DNA from: UBA3910 sp002391465
GTDB taxonomy: Bacteria > Bacillota > Limnochordia > Darwinibacteriales > Darwinibacteriaceae
Assembly: GCA_030054835.1 (NCBI GenBank)
Contig: JASGVS010000021.1
Coordinates: 1-64,000 of the forward strand
Direction of reading: 5' to 3'
DNA length: 64,000 nucleotides
This document shows positions 16,593-24,672 of the stretch, one piece after another. The stretch's first letter is position 1. Every line of letters starts with the position of its first letter. Below the pieces are notes generated by a model. That model was given only the letters and a program-made list of their open reading frames with translations. It had not been told where the DNA came from and did no database searches. The translations under genes were made by a program, and so were the position numbers.

Positions 16593-18833
16593 CTGTTTAA
16601 TCGACAAAACGGTGACAGCGTCAGTCTTCGGCCTTACATACTCCCTGTTGCCCTGATTATTATCACCCTAATCGTGGGTGGCGGGTTTGTGTTGCGGGCT
16701 GTACGTAATTTCCATTTCCGCGTCCTCAATGAACAGTCTGTCCAATACGCTCACAGTTACGCCGATGGCATCACGAAAACGGCCCAGGCTACCGCCGCCA
16801 TCGATGAACTCTTGGAAGCAAAGCTTCTCACCGCAGGCAGAACGATCGCCCTTTACGAAGAGGAAGTGAGTGGAGAGAGCCTGGCAGCTCTGGCCGCTTC
16901 CCTGGAACTGGATGAGGTCTACTACTTCAACGCCGAGGGGGAAATACTCTTCTCAAACCACGGCCGTTATATAGGTTGGCGCCCACCTATTGGCCACCCA
17001 GTGGAAGATTTCATGCTGAGTGGAGATCAAATCAGGGTAGAAGAAATCCGGCCCGATACGGAATCGGGCAATCTGTTTAAGTATGCGTATATCCGCTCAG
17101 GCGGCGGGTTTTTTCAAATAGGTATTTCCGCCCAGACAGTGGAAGGGCTACTGCACGCCTTTCGGCCCGTCACCATTCTACGGGAAATCGCGGAGGGTTC
17201 TGAACACGTAGACAGCATCAGTTTCGTCAACAACGACTTTCGCATTGAAGAAAGCTCCGACCCTGCCCTAATCGGCCTCGAGCTCGATTCGCCTGACTTA
17301 AGGACTGGGCTGGCGGGCAGTGACGCCTTTTCCTTTGTTTACGCCCTGCAGGATGAGCCGTATTACTACGTCCACGCACCTGTCATTGTAGATGGAGAAA
17401 GGGTGGGCGGCCTACTCATCAGCCGCTCCTTGGAAAACACCAACCGCCTGGTGCGCCAAACCACCGCCCTGGGCCTTGCTGCCTTTTCCATTGTTGGCTT
17501 GGCCCTGTTCTATGCCCTATACATGACTTACCGCCGGAAAAAGGAGTTGTACCAGCTGTCCAACCTGCATAGTGCGACCGGTCTGCCTAACCGTCGCTCA
17601 CTCCATAGGAGAATATCCAGGTGCAGCCAGCCCGGCTCTGCCCTGTTCTTAATACACATATACCGTTTGGACAACCTGGACCACACCTACGGTCACCGCT
17701 TTGTGGAAGGTTTCTTTCAAGACTTAGCCCGGCACCTGCAGGAAGCCTTCTCCCATCAATATGAGTTTGTCCATTACGCCGATAACCGCCTTGCCCTTTT
17801 CATCGAGGATGCCCTGAGTAGAGATACACTGGAAGATCTGGCCCAGCAGTTCAGCAATTCGGTTCTGGACTTTTTTGGCCAGATGGGTCTCTTGAAACAG
17901 TTGGGCGTTGGTGTCGCCATCGTGCAGGTAGGAGAAAACAACCACACTCCAGAAGAGCTCTTTGCCGATGGGGCCATTACCCTTTTGAACCACTCCGAAG
18001 ATTCTCCGTTGCCCTATACCTTTTTCAGCCAGTCCATGAAGGAAAGACTGCAGCGGGAAAACGCCATTTCTGAGGAGCTGCGCACATTCTTAATCGGCCA
18101 GAGGGACCAACTGCTTGCGGTGGAATTCCAGCCCATCCTCGATCTGGCAACCGGTGAAATAGCTGCCTTTGAAGCATTAACCCGTATGCGTTCACCTAAT
18201 CTGGGTCAGGTTAGCCCGTTGGAGTTTATCTCCATCGCCGAAAGGGAGCAGCTCATTGGCGAGCTGGACCTGTGGGTGCTGAAGCAAGGCTGCCTCTTTC
18301 TCCGAAGGCTGGAACAGAGCGGTTTCCCCCAAGTCAGTGTGGCAGTCAACATCTCCGGGAAAGAGCTGTACAACCCCGCCTTCCCCAGCCGCGTTGGACT
18401 CGTCGTCCAGGAACACGGGATCAATCCGGCCCGCCTTGTCCTGGAGATTACCGAGTCCATCATGTTTGAGTCTTTTGCGGAAATCTCGGCAGCTATCAGG
18501 GAACTGAAAAAACACGGTGTGGAAATTGCCATTGATGACTTCGGGGTAGGCTACTCTTCCTTTGCCAGGCTGGAAGAGCTGCCCGTTGATGAGGTGAAAA
18601 TCGATAAGTCCTTTATCGACGGCATTCTCACAAAAGACCGCGACCGCCTGATCATCGGTGAACTAGTGGCCATGTGTCATAAACTCGGCTTAAGGGTTGT
18701 GGCGGAAGGGGTCGAAGAAGAAGAACAAAGGCAGTACCTCCGGGAACAGGGCTGCGATATGATGCAGGGCTTCCTGTTCAGCCGTTCACTGCCTATAGAT
18801 ACCGCTATAAACAAACTTAAGGGCGTGGTCTAG
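16593..18833 (+). CDS. Membrane GGDEF-EAL protein, probable c-di-GMP phosphodiesterase
   Basis: About 746 residues: TM1, an external Cache-like sensor of about 250 residues, TM2, a GGDEF domain and an EAL domain. In the GGDEF domain the catalytic loop is replaced (YADNRLALFI), so it cannot make c-di-GMP. The EAL domain keeps the metal and catalytic residues: EALTRM (Glu near 527), the Asn in VNISGKE, ITES, DDFG, KIDKSF and EGVE. It therefore probably hydrolyses c-di-GMP. Start is uncertain: AAGGAGGGG at 16578-16586 points to CTG at 16593 (or ATT at 16590), while the only canonical start upstream, TTG at 16569, has no ribosome binding site. Divergent from the chemoreceptor. Confidence 0.85.
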   Translation: MFNRQNGDSVSLRPYILPVALIIITLIVGGGFVLRAVRNFHFRVLNEQSVQYAHSYADGITKTAQATAAIDELLEAKLLTAGRTIALYEEEVSGESLAALAASLELDEVYYFNAEGEILFSNHGRYIGWRPPIGHPVEDFMLSGDQIRVEEIRPDTESGNLFKYAYIRSGGGFFQIGISAQTVEGLLHAFRPVTILREIAEGSEHVDSISFVNNDFRIEESSDPALIGLELDSPDLRTGLAGSDAFSFVYALQDEPYYYVHAPVIVDGERVGGLLISRSLENTNRLVRQTTALGLAAFSIVGLALFYALYMTYRRKKELYQLSNLHSATGLPNRRSLHRRISRCSQPGSALFLIHIYRLDNLDHTYGHRFVEGFFQDLARHLQEAFSHQYEFVHYADNRLALFIEDALSRDTLEDLAQQFSNSVLDFFGQMGLLKQLGVGVAIVQVGENNHTPEELFADGAITLLNHSEDSPLPYTFFSQSMKERLQRENAISEELRTFLIGQRDQLLAVEFQPILDLATGEIAAFEALTRMRSPNLGQVSPLEFISIAEREQLIGELDLWVLKQGCLFLRRLEQSGFPQVSVAVNISGKELYNPAFPSRVGLVVQEHGINPARLVLEITESIMFESFAEISAAIRELKKHGVEIAIDDFGVGYSSFARLEELPVDEVKIDKSFIDGILTKDRDRLIIGELVAMCHKLGLRVVAEGVEEEEQRQYLREQGCDMMQGFLFSRSLPIDTAINKLKGVV

Positions 18834-18838
18834 AGCGC

Positions 18839-20617
18839 CTAGCGCGCTCCACCACCGCCGCCGCCAAAGCCGCCGCCTCCACCACCGGTAAAGCCTCCCC
18901 CGGTTCCTGTGGTAGCTATGGACTGGGTTAGGGACGACTCAAAAGAATTGGTGAACCTTGTGAAGCGGCTGCTGGAGAAGGTATGGTAGTAGATGAACCA
19001 GCCGCTGCCGAAATTGTAAGCCCCGTCCCGGAGATCGGGGAAAACGAGATTAAGCTGATTGAGCAGCTGATCCCCAACGCCCAGGATGTAGGCATAGGGT
19101 ACATACTCTTCCCAGATGCCCAGGCTGCCAATGCGGCTGGTATCCACCCGGGAGAAGTCCTTCAGGTAGCGGCGAAGGGCACGCCACTTAGTGTACTGGG
19201 CCTGACCCTGGGGCGTCCGCCGCTCTGCCCCGAAGGCGGCCATAAAAAAGGTGACCAGGCCCATAATCAGGCAGGCAATACCGGTAAGGAACATATCGAG
19301 GCTGAAGGGAATCCCGCAGCCGATGAAAAGGAGCGTGCCAGGGACAAGGAACCAGTACACGCGCTTATTGCCCTCAAAAAACTGATATTTTTTCCCTTCG
19401 GCATCGATCTCCTTTGACCATTCCTGCCAAAACTCGCGAAAATCCTTCTTCTCATCCCTAACGTACTCCTCAATTTCCGTTAAGCTGATGCGGTCCCGCT
19501 CCGTCCTTTCAAACAGGAAGGACAGGAGCTTTTGTTCATAACCGGAAAGCTTATCCCCGGCCGATTCGCTCCTTTCCCTACGGATAAAGGCGTAGTCGGC
19601 CTCATCTTTCCGCCTGCCTGCTTCAGGTGTTTCCTCAATTTGCAGATACCCACGCCGGGCAAGGTCTAATACAGTTGCCATGAACGTCTGTCCGTCAATG
19701 GGACGCTGCCAGAGGACACCCAATACAGCCGGGGGATACTTGGCGGGGAGTTCCTTGTAATACTTGTCTTTGAAACCCGGGTGGGGTTTGGCGTAGTTGT
19801 AGTAGATATAGGCGTTGAGGAGATAAAAGACTGCCACCACAATTAGGGCAGCATAGGGATCGAACTTCTTCAGTCTCTCCCGCCTTTCCCGCCTCTCAAT
19901 CTTGCCCTCTTCCTCAGCCACAATCCCCGCCAAACCATCCTTGTTGGTGGTTCGTTCAGCCAGAGGCACAAGCCTGGTGGGAAAGACTACCCTGCCTTCC
20001 ACGAAGGTGCGGGAGGGCAGATCGTCCACTTCCCAAACGATTTCCTGGGGTGAAGCAATGGTAACAACGCCCTGACGCGGCCCATGTCCCCAGGCCAGGA
20101 TTTCATCCTGCTGAGCACCGTAAGGCAGCCACAGGGTTATCCGCACGTGATCTCTAGGCTTCTCCCACTGATCGCCGACGAATTGGTAGTAAAACTCGGC
20201 CACATCGTTATGTTTCAAGACCACATTATCCAGTACATAGCTCAGCTGAAAGATCCGGATCTCATCTTCCGCCTCGAAACTCCAGTCTATGTAAAGCTGG
20301 CCGTCCTTAGTGGTGACGAAGTAGGTGCCGGTCGGACCCGGTGAATCCCGCTCTAAGCGGGTGTAGGGAACCGAGTTTTCCGAGATGACCACATCCCGCA
20401 CTTCCAAACCGCGGTCCAAATCGATCCACTGGTACATTCCCGTGTACCTGCCGTTGAACTGGACAGTGTGGGTTTCCGTTACACGCACAATACCGTCCGC
20501 ACCGAGGCGAGCATCAATCTCCAGATCCAAAAAGTGATAGGAGCGCGCCAAAACCGGTTGTGCCAACAGTAACAGTAGAAGCAGTGGTAATATGAATAGC
20601 GCGGGTTTTCGCTGCAT
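18839..20617 (-). CDS. DUF2207 membrane protein with glycine-rich tail
   Basis: A 592-residue protein. It has a signal peptide, an extracytoplasmic DUF2207 beta domain (about 28-210, with the start YHFLDLEIDARLGADGIVRV typical of the family), a TM near 260 and two adjacent TMs near 435-475. The C-terminus is Gly-rich (GGGFTGGGGGGFGGGGGG). Such proteins are widespread in Bacillota and function is not established. Its stop is only 5 bases from the stop of the convergent EAL gene, and no terminator lies between them. It is divergent from the transglutaminase-like gene, and the two may act together at the envelope (inference). Confidence 0.85.
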   Translation of the reverse strand: MQRKPALFILPLLLLLLLAQPVLARSYHFLDLEIDARLGADGIVRVTETHTVQFNGRYTGMYQWIDLDRGLEVRDVVISENSVPYTRLERDSPGPTGTYFVTTKDGQLYIDWSFEAEDEIRIFQLSYVLDNVVLKHNDVAEFYYQFVGDQWEKPRDHVRITLWLPYGAQQDEILAWGHGPRQGVVTIASPQEIVWEVDDLPSRTFVEGRVVFPTRLVPLAERTTNKDGLAGIVAEEEGKIERRERRERLKKFDPYAALIVVAVFYLLNAYIYYNYAKPHPGFKDKYYKELPAKYPPAVLGVLWQRPIDGQTFMATVLDLARRGYLQIEETPEAGRRKDEADYAFIRRERSESAGDKLSGYEQKLLSFLFERTERDRISLTEIEEYVRDEKKDFREFWQEWSKEIDAEGKKYQFFEGNKRVYWFLVPGTLLFIGCGIPFSLDMFLTGIACLIMGLVTFFMAAFGAERRTPQGQAQYTKWRALRRYLKDFSRVDTSRIGSLGIWEEYVPYAYILGVGDQLLNQLNLVFPDLRDGAYNFGSGWFIYYHTFSSSRFTRFTNSFESSLTQSIATTGTGGGFTGGGGGGFGGGGGGAR

Positions 20618-20763
20618 TGCAACCCCTCCTTTGCTAGTTTATTTCTACTAACAAATTCCCATTCCTCCCCCCTAAACGGGGCCATCGGTGCAGGATTCCC
20701 TGGACGTTAGTTGAATAGAAGGGTAAATTGCGAAATAAAGCACAAACAGGGAAGTGATCTGAG

Positions 20764-22689
20764 TTGCGGGTTAAAAGAATCCTTTGGTCTGTACTCCTTG
20801 CCCTCCTGCTGGTTTCTGGTCTAGCTGCGGCCCAGGAAGTGCTGGGGGACGATTGGTATGTTATCGAGCAGGACGGGGTGGCCAGCGGCTATGGCCGCGA
20901 CCAATGGTACAAAACGGAAGACGGGTATTATTTCAGCAGTTTCTTCGAGCTTAATCTTGAGTTCCTGGGCACAGCCTACGTGCATCTAGAACATATAGAC
21001 GCCTGGACAGATGCCGATTACAGGCTGATTAAAGTGCTGCGCATCAGCAGCATCGATGGTGCCCAGACCAGGCACGAAGCAGTGTTTACATATCATGAAA
21101 ACAGCACCGAAATCGCTGTGACCAACACGGATACAACGGGCACAGAAAAGACCAGGGTGATTGAGCTGGCTGGAGCAACACCCATCTACCTCAGCGATTC
21201 TTTCCTAGCAAAGCTCTTCAGCGAAGGAAAATTAGCTGTAGGCCAAACCTACACCTTTGCCCAGTGGGAACTGGACGAAGTGGTGGAAATGGAAATGCGG
21301 ATTGACGAGGTCAAAGCATTCGAATACGCCGGTGAGGCAGTTGAGGTCTTTGTAGTCTTCCAGGATACGGGCTCCCTGGAAGCCACGGTTTGGGTTGACG
21401 CAGAGGGTCACACCTATCACTCCGAATCACTAGGGGGCAGCCTGGTCATTCGTAAGGTAGACCCCAACAATCTGCCCGAACTGCAGACTATGGCAGCTGA
21501 TGTACTGATGGTGCCAGGCAACATTGCGGTCCAAAACCCCCACCGCAGCGAAGCCAGTCTTATCACAGTGGAATGGAAAGACATTCCCCTTGGTGATTTG
21601 TCCCTAACAGATAACCGTCAGACTATTACCCAGTCCCTTTCTAACACCTCTGTTCAGCTGGCAATTAAGCGGGAGGAAAGGGATTTTACCGGCCAAGTGC
21701 TGCTTCCCGTGCAAGATCCGACCTTTGCCCCCTACCTCGCGGATACGGACTACATCAGCCCATCAAACCCGGAGGTTCAGAACCTGGTTGAGGAGATCCT
21801 GGCAGGAGAAACGGACGGCTGGCAGGCTGCCCAGCTCATTTTGGCATGGGTTTACAACAACATCACCGCCCGGCTTGTGGCCCGCAATCTGACCACAGAG
21901 GAGATCCTGGCGGAGCGGGCTGGTAAATGCGCCGAGTATGCTACGCTGTACGCTGCCCTGGCCCGGGCGGCTGGGCTTCCCACCAAACTGGTTGTGGGGG
22001 AACGCTACATGGGCAGTATGTGGATCGCCCATATGTGGAATGAAATCTGGTTGGGTGAGTGGATCGCCGTTGACGCCTCCCATAATCAGATTGCCCCCGA
22101 TGCCCTTTTGGTCAAGTTCACCGCGGGCGACACGCTGATCGGCACCAGGGATATCCGCCTCAGATTGGTAAGCAAACTAAGTATCACGATTGATGAGGTT
22201 AAAATGGCCGAATTGGGTATGGGGCCAGCAGTCAAAACGGGCCGGGACGGGCAGACGTACTATAACGCCGAGTACTACTGTGAGATCGCAGTGCCGGAAG
22301 GTTGGATCACCATGGAAGGGGAAGACCAAGGCTTTCCCCTTTTGATCCTGGAAAACCCCCGGGATAGGAACTTTTCAGCCATTCTGGTCATGATGGGGGT
22401 TCCGAAAGGAACGAGAGCGGACCAGATCATGGCAGCGAGGATTGCCGCCATGCCCACCCTCCTCCCCAATTTCAAGTTCATTGGGGAAGGAACAGCTGTA
22501 ATTCAAGGGGAGCTCGCTGCTGCGGCTTATTGGGCATACGGAAACGAGCCTCGCCTCAAACAGGCAAACCAGCTTCTGATCAAAGAAGATGTGGCCTATA
22601 TCTTTATCTTTACCGCCCTGGAAGAGGTGTGGGAGGATTACGAGTACCTGATTGAGACAATTACAGCCGGTTTTAAAAGTTATTTATAA
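20764..22689 (+). CDS. Exported transglutaminase-like protein
   Basis: A 641-residue exported protein from a TTG at 20764 (GGAAGTGA upstream), with a signal peptide ending near AAAQ. An N-terminal beta region of about 300 residues is followed by a transglutaminase-like cysteine protease-fold domain. Its triad is Cys389 (AGKCAEYA), His423 (AHMWNEIW) and Asp437 (VDASH), all present, so it may be catalytically active. The C-terminal 170 residues resemble a PsbP/DUF-type beta domain. The substrate is unknown; related proteins act on peptides or envelope proteins. A bidirectional terminator follows. Confidence 0.85.
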   Translation: MRVKRILWSVLLALLLVSGLAAAQEVLGDDWYVIEQDGVASGYGRDQWYKTEDGYYFSSFFELNLEFLGTAYVHLEHIDAWTDADYRLIKVLRISSIDGAQTRHEAVFTYHENSTEIAVTNTDTTGTEKTRVIELAGATPIYLSDSFLAKLFSEGKLAVGQTYTFAQWELDEVVEMEMRIDEVKAFEYAGEAVEVFVVFQDTGSLEATVWVDAEGHTYHSESLGGSLVIRKVDPNNLPELQTMAADVLMVPGNIAVQNPHRSEASLITVEWKDIPLGDLSLTDNRQTITQSLSNTSVQLAIKREERDFTGQVLLPVQDPTFAPYLADTDYISPSNPEVQNLVEEILAGETDGWQAAQLILAWVYNNITARLVARNLTTEEILAERAGKCAEYATLYAALARAAGLPTKLVVGERYMGSMWIAHMWNEIWLGEWIAVDASHNQIAPDALLVKFTAGDTLIGTRDIRLRLVSKLSITIDEVKMAELGMGPAVKTGRDGQTYYNAEYYCEIAVPEGWITMEGEDQGFPLLILENPRDRNFSAILVMMGVPKGTRADQIMAARIAAMPTLLPNFKFIGEGTAVIQGELAAAAYWAYGNEPRLKQANQLLIKEDVAYIFIFTALEEVWEDYEYLIETITAGFKSYL

Positions 22690-22694
22690 AGATA

Positions 22695-22721
22695 AGGCGC
22701 GGACAAAATCCGCGCCTATTT
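22695..22721. terminator. Bidirectional terminator
   Basis: AGGCGCGGA / TCCGCGCCT stem with a five-base loop, A-rich before and TATTTTAA after; shared by the converging transglutaminase-like and AEC transporter genes. Confidence 0.85.
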
Positions 22722-23609
22722 TAACAGTAAGATGGGTATAAGCACAAAGCTGAGGGCAGTGGGTACCAACACGCCTAAGGTGGCCAGCTCCTCGTCTGCC
22801 CCCAACGTTGAGGCAACCATGGCGGTGGTCAAGAGCGGGGGCATGGCCAGCATCAAAAGGAGTATTTCCCGAAGGGGCTCCGCCAGATCCAAAAAGAGCA
22901 GAAAGGGAAGCCCGATGAGGGGACTTAGCACAAGGCGGTGCAGGACCACTCCCCACACTTCCCTACGCCAGGCCTTGGTCTCCAGCGTTATTGCCAGCAG
23001 CGAGCCTAAGATAAGCATGGCCGAAACAACGCACATACCGCTCAGAAGCTCCAATGCACCAAGGATGGGTTGGTATAATTTCAGGCCTGACAGGCCTGCC
23101 GCTAAACCGGCGAGCAGGGCGAAGATGTTCCAGTTAAAGAGGCGCTTCAGACTGAACTTTGGCCCCTCCCTAAGTTCTGACACGCCGTAGCTCCAGTAAT
23201 AAAGGGCGGCACCCAGTTCAAATAAGAAGGCGTAGACAACGTATTCGTCGCCAAATAGGGTCAGAATGATGGGCATGGGCAAAAAGATGTTGTTGCCATT
23301 GGTACAGAGAATCCCGTATAGGCCCTGTACCTTGCCCTCCAAGCCCAACTTGCGGCCGCTCCAGCGGGCGGTGAAGGCGAGCACAACGGAAACAATCAGG
23401 CCGATAACAACAAAAACCCAACCTTGACGCAGGGCGTCAAGTTCAATGTTTTTATACATGGATACAAACAGGAGGGCGGGAAAAGCAACCCGCACCACCA
23501 ACCTACTCAGCTTGCGGTCGAAGCCTATATCCAATACACCCAGGCGGTGCAGGCCCATTCCCGTTAGTATCAACAGGATAAGCATCACAAAAGGTTCAAT
23601 GATCTGCAG
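22716..23609 (-). CDS. AEC-family transporter (auxin efflux carrier/malate permease type)
   Basis: A ten-helix inner-membrane carrier. With the CTG at 23609 the protein is 297 residues and begins LQIIEPFVML, matching the usual family N-terminus. AGAGGGGG sits 7 bases before this CTG, whereas the next canonical codons (GTG 23588, ATG 23585) lack a ribosome binding site and would remove part of TM1. The mid-protein crossover motif region NGNNIFLPMP is present. Bacterial members export or import organic acids; the substrate here is not determined. Confidence 0.85.
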   Translation of the reverse strand: MQIIEPFVMLILLILTGMGLHRLGVLDIGFDRKLSRLVVRVAFPALLFVSMYKNIELDALRQGWVFVVIGLIVSVVLAFTARWSGRKLGLEGKVQGLYGILCTNGNNIFLPMPIILTLFGDEYVVYAFLFELGAALYYWSYGVSELREGPKFSLKRLFNWNIFALLAGLAAGLSGLKLYQPILGALELLSGMCVVSAMLILGSLLAITLETKAWRREVWGVVLHRLVLSPLIGLPFLLFLDLAEPLREILLLMLAMPPLLTTAMVASTLGADEELATLGVLVPTALSFVLIPILLLK

Positions 23610-23769
23610 CGGTGATCCCCCTCTTCTAAGACTTAGCTAAACCCTGCTGTCAATCTTACCACTTCGGACCCCGGGCCTCAAGTACCATTCTTTTTGAGCC
23701 TGAACGGCAGGTATTAGCGCTAAAAGCACGAATTATCTAGCATAACCTTGTCCTTAAAGGAGCGATTGC

Positions 23770-24336
23770 ATGTCTAAGTATGAACGGTTGATAATCTACC
23801 CGTTGCTGTTCATTGCCCTCTTCTGCGCGTTGACAGGCGTGAATATGGTCAACGCAACTCAGCAGTTCATAGACAAAATAGTGGCGAAGGAAATCGTGGT
23901 GATCAACGATGCAGGGGATACCGTGGCATCGTTCAAATACGATCAGGAAAAAGAAAACGTGAGTTTGGAGATGTATAATGGGGACGGAGTCCGTACCCTC
24001 TCCCTCCTCTCCTACGATGACGGAGGGGCCATCGGCCTCTTTAACCGGGAAGGCTACCTCACAACGGCTATTCAAAACGATGGCCAAGCTGGGACCCTTC
24101 ACCTGTACAACGGCACGAGCAAGGAGACAAAACTGGTTGGCCTGCGCAGCGGCCTTTACGGCGGTGTGGTAGAAGTGAATAACGCCAGGGGTCTTCCCAC
24201 AGCCATCCTGGGCAACAACGCCCACAACAACGGCTATCTGGGTCTCTTTAGGGGAGAATTACTCGGCTTCTTAAGCCCCCAGATCATTCTGAATGTGGGT
24301 GAAACAGAAGCAACGATCGAAACTGCTAAGAAATAA
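23770..24336 (+). CDS. Membrane-anchored beta-repeat protein, unknown function
   Basis: A 188-residue protein with one N-terminal membrane helix (about 9-29) and an external domain made of short repeating beta units. Each has a phrase such as GGAIGLFNREGYL, GTLHLYNG, GGVVEVNNARGLP or NGYLGLFRGE. This resembles a beta-helix or beta-prism stem, but no named family is recognised. AAAGGAG lies upstream of the ATG. It stands alone between two terminator-bounded transcripts. Possibly an envelope scaffold; not assignable. Confidence 0.7.
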   Translation: MSKYERLIIYPLLFIALFCALTGVNMVNATQQFIDKIVAKEIVVINDAGDTVASFKYDQEKENVSLEMYNGDGVRTLSLLSYDDGGAIGLFNREGYLTTAIQNDGQAGTLHLYNGTSKETKLVGLRSGLYGGVVEVNNARGLPTAILGNNAHNNGYLGLFRGELLGFLSPQIILNVGETEATIETAKK

Positions 24337-24352
24337 GACGGCACAAATATTG

Positions 24353-24398
24353 AAGCTCCTATTAGTGCAGCACACTGCGCTAATAGGAGCTTTTTTAT
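24353..24398. terminator. Strong bidirectional terminator
   Basis: Long near-perfect stem AAGCTCCTATTAG...CTAATAGGAGCTT (outer arms 24353-24392) with T-run TTTTTT after it and A-rich context before. It ends the unknown gene on plus and the feo operon on minus. Confidence 0.92.
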
Positions 24399-24655
24399 TG
24401 ACTCAGAGCCTGCCGCCCTTTTGCAGTGATGGCCAGGGTTGAAAGGGAAACCCGATTGCACATGGATGCGTAAGGACAGCCGCCGCAGGGCAGCTCGCAA
24501 TCTGCCGGCCCATCATCCCTCTCCACAAAACCCAAACGGACAAGTTCATCCAAGGCCGCATCCACCAAGGCCAAGGGTTTACCAAGCTTGACTGCCAACT
24601 CCGGTTTGGACACGTACTCTCCGCTGGCCAAGGCCAGGAGCAGTTCCTTAATCAT
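24395..24655 (-). CDS. FeoC-like winged-helix protein with four cysteines
   Basis: An 86-residue protein, third gene of the feo operon, 17 bases after feoB. Residues 1-48 form a winged-helix (EYVSKPELAVKLGKPLALVDAALDEL, split here for length). Then comes a cysteine cluster C53, C57, C60 and C66 (ADCELPCGGCPYASMC), a pattern seen in FeoC proteins that bind an iron-sulphur cluster. It is thought to regulate FeoB stability or activity, or to act as an iron-responsive regulator. Identification rests on fold, cysteines and position. Confidence 0.75.
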   Translation of the reverse strand: MIKELLLALASGEYVSKPELAVKLGKPLALVDAALDELVRLGFVERDDGPADCELPCGGCPYASMCNRVSLSTLAITAKGRQALSQ

Positions 24656-24672
24656 TCCTTTACCTCCAAACT

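Noticed and set aside
16593..18833. Diguanylate cyclase activity of the GGDEF domain
   Set aside because: The catalytic loop reads ADNRL instead of GGDEF, so synthesis is not expected.
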